From assembly GCF_014635725.1 (NCBI RefSeq), contig NZ_BMDJ01000009.1:1-64000 (forward strand): 64,000 nucleotides of DNA, in the 5' to 3' direction. Position numbers and translations under genes: made by a program. This document shows positions 9,373-17,877 of the stretch, one piece after another; within the stretch, counting starts at the first letter, position 1, and each line of letters begins with the position of its first letter. The notes under the pieces were generated by a model. It had not been told where the DNA came from, did not search any database, and was given only the letters and a program-made list of their open reading frames with translations. Source of the stretch: Pedobacter mendelii. Lineage in GTDB: Bacteria > Bacteroidota > Bacteroidia > Sphingobacteriales > Sphingobacteriaceae.

Positions 9373-9408
9373 AGGTAGCGTTTTTAAAAGGTTTTTTTTA
9401 AGGTTTTT

Positions 9409-9894
9409 TTATTTTGATGATAAAGTTTGCTGTAATTGTCGCCTGCTAATAACGCAGTCGTCTAAAGATTTTTTGAGCTGGTCTACATCTCTTAGGTTAC
9501 CCTTTAACTCTTGCTTATCGTAAAATAAAATGTTGTAGAGCTGTGCTGTTTGAACAAATGTTTTATACCTTGAATCTGAAGCTTTTCTATCGTATGCGGC
9601 CTTAATGGATCCCAAAGAGTTAAGGATGTCGCTTTTTAAGAAAACAGCTTGAACATTTGGGTCGAATCGTACAATTTGTTTATAGGTTGTATCTATTGTT
9701 GGCATGGTTTCTTTAACCATATCTTCATAGGCTTCATCTTGTGCAATCTTTAATTCTAGTGCTTGTTTTGAAATTTCATAGCGAGAAGTAGAACTGTAAA
9801 AAATGCCGAAACTTAATAAGCCCAATGTGAAAATAAATAGGGCTGTAAAAAAAAGAAACTGCTCACGCCTTTCCTTTATGCTTAGTTTTATCAT
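9409..9894 (-). CDS. tssO: T6SSiii membrane protein TssO
   Basis: This 161-residue protein starts with a basic N-terminus 'MIKLSIKERREQF', then a single membrane segment (about 14-33), then a helical periplasmic domain ending 'CVISRRQLQQTL'. The N-terminal KER-aromatic-TM pattern is that of Bacteroidota TssO. It is one of the components that substitute for TssJLM. Its neighbour at 9912-10427 has the same architecture and even a similar C-terminal 'LNDCLRVNR' motif, suggesting the two are distant paralogues that may pair. The genes are 17 bases apart. Confidence 0.65.
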   Translation of the reverse strand: MIKLSIKERREQFLFFTALFIFTLGLLSFGIFYSSTSRYEISKQALELKIAQDEAYEDMVKETMPTIDTTYKQIVRFDPNVQAVFLKSDILNSLGSIKAAYDRKASDSRYKTFVQTAQLYNILFYDKQELKGNLRDVDQLKKSLDDCVISRRQLQQTLSSK

Positions 9895-9911
9895 GGTTTA
9901 AGTTTTTAAGT

Positions 9912-10427
9912 TTAATAACGCCCTCCACGAATCTTTTTTACTGCAGATCGGTTCACCCTCAAACAATCATTTAATTGGTCGCGGTAACTTTCTATACTGT
10001 ATCTGGAAGTAAAAAGCGAATCCTGAAGATTAGCCATTGCGCCTATGTTGTTGTTTAGTTTCTCATAAAGATCAAAGCTGAGACTAGCTTTGGGTTTTTT
10101 GTCAATAAGATCTTTTATCTTATAATTGGCTGATTGAATATCTTCAAGCAAAATACCTTGTTTGCTTAATTCATCAGAATTATAGCTGCGATACTTCGAC
10201 AATTCTTTAAATCGCAATAATACGAGGTCGAAATTGGTGTTAATCTCTTTCCTTAAAAAGGATAATTTTTCTGTTTCTTTTACTTTTTTGTCCAACAATG
10301 CGTACTCATAATCAGACGCTACAAAAAACAAATAAATACAGGAGATAGAGAACAGCGTTAAAAAAACAAAGCTGAGAATAAAACGGGTATAAGATTTTCT
10401 AATCTCGAGGGCATTAATCGGTTTCAT
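9912..10427 (-). CDS. T6SSiii single-TM protein, TssO/TssQ-like
   Basis: This 171-residue protein has a membrane segment at about residues 14-33, then an extracytoplasmic, strongly helical domain with coiled-coil character, ending 'YRDQLNDCLRVNRSAVKKI'. It is the first gene of the minus-strand T6SS operon. By order (before tssO, tssP, tssR) it is likely TssQ, although TssQ and TssO are similar in layout and I cannot align them. A cysteine in the hydrophobic segment (FSISC) is not a good lipobox because the -3 residue is serine. It would belong to the inner-membrane part of the TssNQOPR complex. Confidence 0.55.
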   Translation of the reverse strand: MKPINALEIRKSYTRFILSFVFLTLFSISCIYLFFVASDYEYALLDKKVKETEKLSFLRKEINTNFDLVLLRFKELSKYRSYNSDELSKQGILLEDIQSANYKIKDLIDKKPKASLSFDLYEKLNNNIGAMANLQDSLFTSRYSIESYRDQLNDCLRVNRSAVKKIRGGRY

Positions 10428-10459
10428 AGTTGGTTTTGGTTATTTTTTAAGAACTTATA

Positions 10460-10513
10460 ATTAATTTGAATATTTCAAACCCTCTAAAATCACCTAAACC
10501 TTTTCAAATTAAT
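10460..10513. promoter_or_regulatory. Inverted 11-mer between divergent T6SS operons
   Basis: ATTAATTTGAA (10460-10470) recurs perfectly inverted as TTCAAATTAAT (10503-10513), 32 bases apart, in the 173-base gap between the tssQ-like and tssE genes. Each copy contains a TTTG that could be a -33 element reading inward, or the pair could bind a regulator. No TAnnTTTG is correctly spaced. Confidence 0.4.
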
Positions 10514-10600
10514 CCTGTTCTATAACAATTCGTTTTATTTGTTGTTTGATTTATAAATCGAATTAATACTATATTTAACAAACTTTAAGCCAAAGTACTT

Positions 10601-11035
10601 ATGTCTGATAATTTTTTACAAAAACCTTTTCGTTTTGGTTCGGTTTTTTCAGGTGCTGGTCTTCAGGCAACTGACTTGGGCAACTCCATTTCTAATCATA
10701 TCGAACTGATTATTTTTACTCGATATGGCGAACATAGGCATAACAGTAACTTTGGATGCGAAATTTGGGAGCTTGATTTTGAATTAATCGTGAGTGAAAG
10801 CTTATGGGAAGAAAAATTCCGCCGCTCGCTACTTAAATCTATCAGTGCCTATGAGTCTAGGATAGATAGAGTAGACGTAGAAATACACATTACAGAAGTA
10901 GAAAATGTTTACCCCCTCAGAAGGATTACTGAAATAAAAAAAAAGGTAGACATCAGCGTACGAGGAATTATTAAAACAACAGGAGAAAAATATTTTTTTA
11001 ATATTGCTCTATTCCTAAGTCCATTGTCTACTTAA
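10601..11035 (+). CDS. tssE: T6SS baseplate protein TssE (gp25-like)
   Basis: This 144-residue protein matches the gp25/GPW family: an N-terminal arm, then 'NHIELIIFTRYGEHRHNSNFG' with the characteristic 'RYGEHRHNSNFGC' block, and a beta-rich C-terminal half. TssE is the sheath initiator of the baseplate, analogous to phage T4 gp25. It starts divergently from the tssQ-like operon across a 173-base gap and leads tssF by 27 bases, forming a two-gene operon. Length is normal for the family. Confidence 0.88.
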   Translation: MSDNFLQKPFRFGSVFSGAGLQATDLGNSISNHIELIIFTRYGEHRHNSNFGCEIWELDFELIVSESLWEEKFRRSLLKSISAYESRIDRVDVEIHITEVENVYPLRRITEIKKKVDISVRGIIKTTGEKYFFNIALFLSPLST

Positions 11036-11062
11036 AAATATAATGACCAAAATATTCTACAC

Positions 11063-12934
11063 ATGAAGCCAGTTTTTTATTCGTCTAAAGAAGAGATCCG
11101 TAACAGAATTTTAAAGAATGCAGAAGATTTTTGGAATATAAAAGATAACCAAGATTTCGATCCTTTGGTAAAACTGATTATTGAGGCATTAAGCAACGAA
11201 CTGTTTAATGTAACTAACGATGTTAAAAACCTCGAAAACAGAATCTTTGATAAAATTAGCCGCATCCTTGCTCCTGAGCATTTGACATCAGCGCTACCTG
11301 CCCATGCCATTATGCATGCACGGCCGGTTGAGCATCAGGATATTATTTCGCCATTTACCCAGTTTGCTTTTAAGAAAGAGATTCAGCAAATTAATGAAAA
11401 AGAAAAGGCAAAAAAAACAGACATTATTTTTAGTCCGCTGCATCATGTAAAATTACAAAAAACAAAGATCAAGTATATTGCAACTGGTCACAGCCTATTC
11501 CTCATTGAGGATCTTCGCCGGCAGCCTCTGCTCAATACATCACCAGGTCATTCTTTCGAAAAAAACGTTTTTTACATTGGCTTCTCTGGTTTGGAAAACT
11601 GGATGGATTTCAATAGACTAAATATTTTTTTCGACTGGAAAAATTTTGCTGTACCTGAAAATGCTTATGATCTGCTTTCGCTTGGCAAGTGGTTTTATCA
11701 AAATAATGAAATTACTGCATATACAGAACGTTTTATGGAAGAGCCTGTTACCGGGAAAGACCAGGCACCTTTTTACCACAAACAGTTACTCAACTTAATA
11801 CGCGAAGATGTAATGCAATATTACAGCAATCGTTTTATTACACTTGGCGATTTGAATGACTTTACCATTTCAGAAAATGAACAATTACCTGAAGATTTTA
11901 AAAGCATATTTCCTCCAGGCAGTTTAAATCAGATTGATGCTAAAGTAAAGTGGTTAAAAGTTGTTTTTCCTGCAGCCATCACCGCGGAAATGTTGCTTGA
12001 GTTACAGGTTTATATCAATGCTTTTCCGGTGGTTAACAAAAAACTTAATCAGGTAAAGCATCGGCTGAAAACCATGAGTAATGTAGTGCCAATTAAAACT
12101 GAAACGCTTGAGCAGATATTAGCTGTTGAGAGCCTGAATGATAATAAAGGAAAGAGTTATAATGAAATACCCTATACCAATGAGAACGAAAAGGGAGACG
12201 GATCTTTCTCTATACGATATGGAGGAACAGAAAGGTTTGATACGCGTAACGCTAAAGAACTGGTTGATTATCTTTTTGAACTTTTACGTGATGAAAAAGC
12301 CGCTTTTTCTGCGTATGGGCCTGATTTTTTAAATACAGCACTTAAAAACCTTGAACAGAATATTGCTTTAATTGAACAAAAAAGTCGTTCTGCTTTGAAA
12401 GCGGTTAAAGAATTACCAAGTTATATTGTAGTTAAACCAATTGATGACGCAGATATTGTTTTTCTTGATATTTGGGTAACTCAAGCAGAGGAGGCCAATA
12501 ACATTCATGCCGGCAGTAAACTAATATTATACGATAATAGCCGTATCCAGGCTGAAAGTGTATTTCTTTTGAGTCAGAGCAAGGGAGGCCGTTCTAAACT
12601 AAATGCCACTAATCGAGTTCAGGCCTATAAATACGGCCTAACCACAGCCGATAGGATTATCACTAAAGCTGATATAATTAATTTCTGCCGATACGAACTA
12701 GGGGACAAGGTGCAGGGTATTATACTAACCAATGGAATTATAATGGATCATAAACCGAATTCAGGCTTTATACGTACAACTGATATTATGATAGAACCTG
12801 CAGACCGACTTAAATTAAACAAGCAGGATTGGGATGAGTTACTTGATTTAACGCTATCTAAGCTAAAATTGCGGAGTAAAATGAATGTACATTATAGAAT
12901 ATTTTTGAAATCTTCAAATCAAGTTCGTATTTAA
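11063..12934 (+). CDS. tssF: T6SS baseplate subunit TssF
   Basis: This 623-residue protein follows tssE, as TssF usually does. Near the N-terminus it has 'FDPLVKLIIEALSNELFNVTNDVKNLENRIFDKISRILAPEHLTSALPAHAI', here seen only in outline: an acidic helical start followed by the family's proline-rich 'P..PAHA' turn. TssF with TssG forms the baseplate wedge that binds TssK. It is cytosolic with no signal peptide. The coding ends 68 bases before the stop of convergent tssG. Length is within the range of TssF proteins. Confidence 0.85.
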   Translation: MKPVFYSSKEEIRNRILKNAEDFWNIKDNQDFDPLVKLIIEALSNELFNVTNDVKNLENRIFDKISRILAPEHLTSALPAHAIMHARPVEHQDIISPFTQFAFKKEIQQINEKEKAKKTDIIFSPLHHVKLQKTKIKYIATGHSLFLIEDLRRQPLLNTSPGHSFEKNVFYIGFSGLENWMDFNRLNIFFDWKNFAVPENAYDLLSLGKWFYQNNEITAYTERFMEEPVTGKDQAPFYHKQLLNLIREDVMQYYSNRFITLGDLNDFTISENEQLPEDFKSIFPPGSLNQIDAKVKWLKVVFPAAITAEMLLELQVYINAFPVVNKKLNQVKHRLKTMSNVVPIKTETLEQILAVESLNDNKGKSYNEIPYTNENEKGDGSFSIRYGGTERFDTRNAKELVDYLFELLRDEKAAFSAYGPDFLNTALKNLEQNIALIEQKSRSALKAVKELPSYIVVKPIDDADIVFLDIWVTQAEEANNIHAGSKLILYDNSRIQAESVFLLSQSKGGRSKLNATNRVQAYKYGLTTADRIITKADIINFCRYELGDKVQGIILTNGIIMDHKPNSGFIRTTDIMIEPADRLKLNKQDWDELLDLTLSKLKLRSKMNVHYRIFLKSSNQVRI

Positions 12935-13002
12935 CAGAAAAGTTCGATTTTAATATTTGTTCTTTTTTATCGACTCAAAAACTCAATATCATGAAATTGG
13001 TT

Positions 13003-13941
13003 TTACAAATATACGGTATATCCGAGAAATGCACTTTCTCCATCTGGGCTCAATATACTTTCCTGATAATCTTTTGCTGTAATCAATTCCACTTCAATTT
13101 CAGCATCAAAGGGCATTAAGTAACTTATCGCCATATCCAGTATAATTCTATTTTGCTGCCCAGGAATAAATTTAATCAAATCCTGAGGGGTTACCGGGCC
13201 TATGTTAATGTTAAACATTTCCTGTTCGGGTAAAAACCGATCGCCAATAATGGTATCAATTCCTAGGGCACTTTTGCCCAGTTGCATTTGCAGCTCGTTC
13301 GCTATAGGAAGTGGTTTCAAAGCTGCGGCATTATCTACTACTGTTATGGGTAGGTTAAATAATGCTGTAAGTACTTTTGATACGAATACAATGTCTCTCC
13401 TTTTTTGCTGAATCTCGGGTAATAGATGCATCCAGATGATGCTTTGTTCTTTATTAAGCAGGCTAAATTCATCCCAACCCATTTCAAAAATCTGATTGAA
13501 TTCGGTATAGGTAGTTTTTTTATCGAGTCTATTTTCATATAACTCTGTCATGATGCGAACATGGTTCAGTTCTACATCAAAAGGACTAAAAAAAAGCCTT
13601 GCTTGTTTTTCTTCTTCTCTACGTTCGCGGATGTCTTTAATCATCCCTTCTTCATTCATTCCTGAACTACCTCTTGGTGGTTTATGGAAAAGGCCTTCAG
13701 GTAAAATATCATACAAACCTTCTCTATTGGTGTTTATCAGAATTCGGTTCTGCCTTCTTCGTTCGGAATAATAAGTTGTAGTACTTTCAATATCTTTAGC
13801 GAATGCTCTTTTTTCTGCTCCAATAGGAATAATTTCTATCTGGTCTGCTTCTGTTATTTTGCGTTCGATAAGATCGGCTGCATAAGCAATTGCTTTATAG
13901 TCAGTAAACAACTCGTTATTTATCAATTTTCTTTTTTCCAT
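13003..13941 (-). CDS. tssG: T6SS baseplate subunit TssG, on the opposite strand
   Basis: This 312-residue cytosolic protein is assigned TssG from size, context and motifs. It has the internal 'ARLFFSPFDVELNHVRIMTELYENR' region, and the late 'IGPVTPQDLIKFIPGQQNRIILD' followed by 'AISYLMPFDAEIEVELI' resembles the TssG/gpJ-like C-terminal wedge domain. TssG partners TssF in the baseplate. Unusually it is transcribed opposite to tssF and tssN, with convergent tssF and divergent tssN, so the wedge partners are not in one operon. It starts 116 bases from tssN. Confidence 0.8.
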   Translation of the reverse strand: MEKRKLINNELFTDYKAIAYAADLIERKITEADQIEIIPIGAEKRAFAKDIESTTTYYSERRRQNRILINTNREGLYDILPEGLFHKPPRGSSGMNEEGMIKDIRERREEEKQARLFFSPFDVELNHVRIMTELYENRLDKKTTYTEFNQIFEMGWDEFSLLNKEQSIIWMHLLPEIQQKRRDIVFVSKVLTALFNLPITVVDNAAALKPLPIANELQMQLGKSALGIDTIIGDRFLPEQEMFNINIGPVTPQDLIKFIPGQQNRIILDMAISYLMPFDAEIEVELITAKDYQESILSPDGESAFLGYTVYL

Positions 13942-14022
13942 TAAACTTTAAGCACGTTTATTTGTTGAAGATTAAATGTTATTTTTGAAAAAATAATGGT
14001 CATAATCAAATAATAAAGATAC

Positions 14023-14030
14023 TATATTTG
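14023..14030 (+). promoter_or_regulatory. -7 element for tssN-tssK
   Basis: TATATTTG matches the Bacteroidota -7 consensus TAnnTTTG and lies 27 bases before the tssN start. No convincing -33 TTTG at 19-21 bases is visible. Confidence 0.45.
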
Positions 14031-14057
14031 TAATACATCATACCGATTTTTTTTTGC

Positions 14058-14951
14058 ATGGACGTTCAATCATTTTTTATTCGTTTTCTTTTATTCCCGC
14101 TGGTTTTTTTGGTCTCCGCGGCAATACTTTCAATTGTTAATAAAAAGAACCAGTTCCTCAATAACAAAAAACTTATCGTAAGTGTTCTAATAGTTGGTAT
14201 CATTTTGGCAATTCCGGGTTTTCTTGGTTTTCTAGATTTCAATTTTATGCCTTGGGGCTATATCATTTGCTGTATCTTCTACGTATCTATGGGTATTATC
14301 TTCGTCTATTTACTTACGAAATACCATGCAGAAGCCTTGCTTGAGCGTAAGGTTTTTATCTTCTTTGCCACTTTGATATCATCGATTTTATCAGTTTATT
14401 TATATCAACTGGCCTTTAACTGGTTAAGTAATATCAATTTTGGCTGGCTGGGTGCCGGCAGTATTGCCTGGTTCTTTGTGCCACTCATATTTTGGTGGGC
14501 CTATGTTGCTTTGTTAAGTATCCCTTCAGAAATTTATAAAATTTGGCAATATCCAGATACTCCGCTAGACATCAATATGGATCATGTTGATTTCAACCGA
14601 TTATTAGTATTAGAGTTAGAACTTTATAAAAAAAGTACAGACCCGGAACCCCTGAAAGTAAAAGTAAAGGCGGTAGAAAACATGAATTTCGGATTATGGT
14701 TTCATAAGTTTATAGATGACTATAACCTTAAGTTTGCCAACAGTCCTGTAGCCTTTCGTGCCAATGATCAAGAAGGGTATAAATGGATTTTCTTTATAAA
14801 AACCTCATTTTTTAAACGTAATATTTTTATTGATCCTGACCTGGATATAATCGAAAATGGAATTTCTGAAAAGATGACGATTTATGCCAAACGCGTATCC
14901 GAAAATGTTAACCGTCCACATGAAGTGGGCGAAAGTGCTATCTTTATCTAA
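14058..14951 (+). CDS. tssN: T6SSiii polytopic membrane protein TssN
   Basis: This 297-residue protein has about five membrane segments in its first 160 residues (roughly 6-26, 38-60, 66-87, 98-118 and 130-155). A cytosolic C-terminal domain follows, with 'NMNFGLWFHKFIDDYNLKFANSP' and 'GYKWIFFIKTSFFKRNIFID'. This layout is that of TssN, the inner-membrane hub of the Bacteroidota T6SS that replaces TssL/TssM. The soluble domain is thought to meet the baseplate. It is followed after 23 bases by tssK, so the two are co-transcribed. Confidence 0.82.
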   Translation: MDVQSFFIRFLLFPLVFLVSAAILSIVNKKNQFLNNKKLIVSVLIVGIILAIPGFLGFLDFNFMPWGYIICCIFYVSMGIIFVYLLTKYHAEALLERKVFIFFATLISSILSVYLYQLAFNWLSNINFGWLGAGSIAWFFVPLIFWWAYVALLSIPSEIYKIWQYPDTPLDINMDHVDFNRLLVLELELYKKSTDPEPLKVKVKAVENMNFGLWFHKFIDDYNLKFANSPVAFRANDQEGYKWIFFIKTSFFKRNIFIDPDLDIIENGISEKMTIYAKRVSENVNRPHEVGESAIFI

Positions 14952-14974
14952 ATCTACACTAAAAAAATAGTCTA

Positions 14975-16114
14975 ATGATCAAGCCTTTAAGATATAAATC
15001 TATAAACTGGATCAATGGAATGAAGCTTTCCAGTGATCATTTCACCCTAAGCGATCTGTATATTCAAGATTTCGTACGTGATGCAGTATCTATTAATCTA
15101 AACAATAGCAACTACGGATTTTTACCTCCATTTGTTGGTTATAAAAGTTCACACGACATAGAGATCGTAGAAAAGGCAACCAATCATCTTGAAATTCGTA
15201 TTAAGTATTGTAATGCAGTTACGCCTGAGGGTTGCCATATCGATATTCCGCAAAGTGATAATATGGATTCGCTAATACATAACCATTATTTTGGTCAGAG
15301 TGAACCTCGAAATTATGTGATTCTGCTTGTGGTAAGCCCATTTAACCGTGTTCCATCCGGAACGCCGGACCCTGAAGAAAATCCAATTAGATACCCTGAA
15401 CTTACTAAATCTTATTCTATCGCCGTATTGCCGGAGAGCGAAATGAGTACGCAAGCACCAGATAGTTATTTTTTAACAATAGGACAGGTATACTATGAAA
15501 ACGGCAGGCTTACGGTAAATAGGGATTACATTCCACCGAGTGCTACAGTAACCAGCCATCCGGCTTTAATTAGATATTACGAATCATTTAGCCTATTGTT
15601 AAACGATATGCAACTTGCTTGTTTTAAAATTATCGATAAAACTGGCGGTCGTGATAACATTACACCCCTGGGTAAGAATATACGCCTTATTTCGGAAAAA
15701 ATCGTTGATTTTATTGCGGGTATTTTTTATGAATATCGAAATATTGCCCACCGCGAATCGCCTGTAGTACTGGCCGGTTATTTTTCTAGCTTAGCACATG
15801 TATTTTTTACTGCTATAAAACTCGTAGATACCCGCGAACGAGAGGAACTTTTAAAGTATTTTTACGAGTGGAAAGATGTAACACCTGGCAACTTCGAAGA
15901 GCTTCTTGCAAAAACAATTGAGCTGGTTTATGAACACAGGCAGATAAACAATAGCATGGTTACTGCAAACGAATTTATGAGTGTTATGGTTGCTTTATGG
16001 AATAAATTGAGCGGTTTAGAATACATTGGACAACGTAAAGAAAACATTGTAGTAGCTGAACAACAGATTGTGCAACAGGTGCAGGCACGTAAAAGCTGGA
16101 CACTTCTGGATTAA
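14975..16114 (+). CDS. tssK: T6SS baseplate adaptor TssK
   Basis: This 379-residue protein begins 'MIKPLRYKSINWINGMKLSSDHF', the TssK-type start in which 'W..GM.L...HF' is conserved. A beta-rich N-terminal half and a helical C-terminal half ('EYRNIAHRESPVVLAGYFSSL') follow. TssK links the baseplate wedges to the membrane complex, here TssN rather than TssL. It is the last gene of the plus-strand part, and hairpins follow in the 262-base gap. It is somewhat shorter than proteobacterial TssK (about 440), as usual in subtype iii. Confidence 0.87.
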   Translation: MIKPLRYKSINWINGMKLSSDHFTLSDLYIQDFVRDAVSINLNNSNYGFLPPFVGYKSSHDIEIVEKATNHLEIRIKYCNAVTPEGCHIDIPQSDNMDSLIHNHYFGQSEPRNYVILLVVSPFNRVPSGTPDPEENPIRYPELTKSYSIAVLPESEMSTQAPDSYFLTIGQVYYENGRLTVNRDYIPPSATVTSHPALIRYYESFSLLLNDMQLACFKIIDKTGGRDNITPLGKNIRLISEKIVDFIAGIFYEYRNIAHRESPVVLAGYFSSLAHVFFTAIKLVDTREREELLKYFYEWKDVTPGNFEELLAKTIELVYEHRQINNSMVTANEFMSVMVALWNKLSGLEYIGQRKENIVVAEQQIVQQVQARKSWTLLD

Positions 16115-16268
16115 TTAAGATTTATAAGACAGCAACGTTTAAAAAGATAATTGTTAAACACAAGGGTGTTTAAACGCCTTTGGTATTAGCAACATAAAAG
16201 CAAAGTGTAGGAAATATTTAAACGGATTAAAGTACAGTAGTATTAAATCTTTAAAAATTTATATTGCT

Positions 16269-16340
16269 AAGTATTCGTTAACAATACTTGGAAATTATAA
16301 TAGCTTATAGCGAAAAATATTATTCTTGCTATAAGCTATT
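16269..16340. terminator. Hairpins between tssK and the convergent lipoprotein gene
   Basis: A small hairpin (AAGTATT at 16269-16275 with its complement at 16283-16289) is followed by a perfect 13-bp inverted repeat (AATAGCTTATAGC at 16299-16311, complement at 16328-16340; 16-base loop). It may serve as a bidirectional terminator, although the downstream T tract is poor. Confidence 0.5.
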
Positions 16341-16376
16341 AAATAATTATTACTTGCTTAGATTTTACTGCATTAG

Positions 16377-16775
16377 TTACAACCCAAATGATGCCGATGC
16401 ACTTAAAATGCTTCCACTGGAAGTGCCTTCTCCTTTTAATTCCCCATCTACAAAAATCTGTGCTTTTAAGGTAGAGTTAGCATTGGCACCTGTTGCACTG
16501 GCTGCTACATTTAAAGAAGCTGTACCTGCCGGAACGGTAATTTCTTGGCTGCTCCAAGTGGTGCCGCTAATATTTGTTGCCGTTGTAATTTGCGAGTCGT
16601 AGCCATAAACAACGGCACTGATGCTGCTACCAGCAGATGCTTCAAGCTTAAATATTACCTTGTGCGAAGTTTTTGATGATGTTTCGCCTTCATCTTTTTT
16701 GCACGACATTAAGCCAGCAAAAAGCATTAATGCGAAAAAAGAAACTACAATTGTTTTAATTTTAATGTTTTTCAT
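16377..16775 (-). CDS. Small lipoprotein with MmpS-like beta fold
   Basis: This 132-residue protein has a lipoprotein signal ending LFAGLMSC (Cys about residue 25) followed by KKDE, typical of exported Bacteroidota lipoproteins. The mature part (about 38-132) is beta-rich. The order 'YGYDSQITTATNISGTTWSS', then an alternating hydrophobic strand, then 'LKAQIFVDGELKGEGTSSG', resembles the MmpS transport-accessory fold (strand, W-S, then 'I.VDG....nts.G'). This is pattern similarity only. It stands alone and converges with tssK, and no transporter partner is adjacent. Confidence 0.65.
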   Translation of the reverse strand: MKNIKIKTIVVSFFALMLFAGLMSCKKDEGETSSKTSHKVIFKLEASAGSSISAVVYGYDSQITTATNISGTTWSSQEITVPAGTASLNVAASATGANANSTLKAQIFVDGELKGEGTSSGSILSASASFGL

Positions 16776-16984
16776 AATTAGATTTTATAAATAGAATTAC
16801 AAATAAACACAAGAATGTTTTGCTTAACAATGCCCATAAAGCACCATTTTTTTATACCTGTTTTCAGGTACAAGATTTATTGTTTTGTGCAAAAAAATAA
16901 TTTTAAGAAAATGTGGAGCTAAGAATATTTAGAGATGGTTACATAAAGTATCAAATAAAAAAGGAAGATAATTTTTTGGGCTTT

Positions 16985-17500
16985 TTAAATCCCTCTATTT
17001 TTTACCACCGCTACTGTTACCATCAATTGCCCAACATGGCGCATGGTATGTTCAGCGGCATGGAAAAGTAATCCAATAACTGTAGATGGAAGACCTGCAC
17101 GACCAACGCCTCTAAAATCTGATAAGGTAGATTCATCAGTTACTTTAAGTTGTTGCAGTGCCAAATCTACCTGTTCACTGAAACGGTTTACCAAATCTTC
17201 AGCTTTATATCCACTTGCGGAATCTTTGCCTTCTTCAGCTAGTTGTTCAAACTGAAAATCAGATAGTTTTTCGGCTTTGGCATAAGTAAATACACGATCT
17301 AAAACACCACTCAAGTGTTGAAGATGAAAACCGGTTGAAGCCATTCCAGCGGGGCGTAACCAAAGTAGTTCTATGGGGAATTCAAACATATATTCATTAA
17401 TTTCCTCACGAGCCTGTGATAGTGCGTGTGCTATTGGCTGCAAAACAGCAATAAATTCAGGTAGTGGACCTCGTTGCCAAACTTCTAACTTTTGCGACAT
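16985..17500 (-). CDS. DinB-family protein
   Basis: The start at 17500 (MSQKLEVWQRGPL) is preferred over the in-frame ATG at 17578, because the extra 26 residues are hydrophobic and unlike the family. The 171-residue protein is a four-helix DinB-like fold. The metal-binding histidines are visible in 'FHLQHLSGVLDR' (about residues 58-69) and 'LLFHAAEHTMRHVGQL' (near the C-terminus). Members include thiol transferases and stress-induced proteins, and the specific function is unknown. It stands on the same strand as the small gene upstream, with a 70-base gap. Confidence 0.75.
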   Translation of the reverse strand: MSQKLEVWQRGPLPEFIAVLQPIAHALSQAREEINEYMFEFPIELLWLRPAGMASTGFHLQHLSGVLDRVFTYAKAEKLSDFQFEQLAEEGKDSASGYKAEDLVNRFSEQVDLALQQLKVTDESTLSDFRGVGRAGLPSTVIGLLFHAAEHTMRHVGQLMVTVAVVKNRGI

Positions 17501-17570
17501 TCTATCTTCAAATTTTGTTTTAAAGATATGTATTAACAGATAAAAAAATGAAGGTTCAAAAGGATTGTTT

Positions 17571-17717
17571 CTACCCAAAAATCAAGGTTATTGATAGCAC
17601 CAAACCTAGCCACGCAACTAGGCAAGCAACATACGCAGGTTTTATCATCGTTTTGCTTTTCTTGCCACCAAATACAGAGGTTAATCCAAATAAGAATTCT
17701 AAAGCCAAATCTATCAT
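17571..17717 (-). CDS. Possible small membrane protein
   Basis: With the ATG at 17717 this ORF encodes 48 residues: an amphipathic start 'MIDLALEFLFGLTSVFGG', a basic turn 'KKSKTMIK' and one membrane segment (about 29-48). A longer start at 17795 would add a cysteine-rich segment of doubtful quality. The composition looks like a real small inner-membrane protein rather than a random ORF, but no family is recognised. It sits upstream of the DinB gene on the same strand. Confidence 0.4.
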   Translation of the reverse strand: MIDLALEFLFGLTSVFGGKKSKTMIKPAYVACLVAWLGLVLSITLIFG

Positions 17718-17837
17718 AACTATATTTGTTGTTAAGATACTAAAAATGAACAATTTGTTACAACAATATATGAATATTGTCTCATTCCATCCCATACTTT
17801 GTCCTAACCTAACCGATATTAATTAAGTGGTATCAAT

Positions 17838-17845
17838 TATATTTG
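17838..17845 (+). promoter_or_regulatory. -7 element for the alpha/beta hydrolase gene
   Basis: TATATTTG, an exact TAnnTTTG match, lies 32 bases before the ATG at 17878. No clear -33 element was seen. Confidence 0.4.
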
Positions 17846-17877
17846 TTTATCAGCTTTAACAATTAAATGCTTTTATA

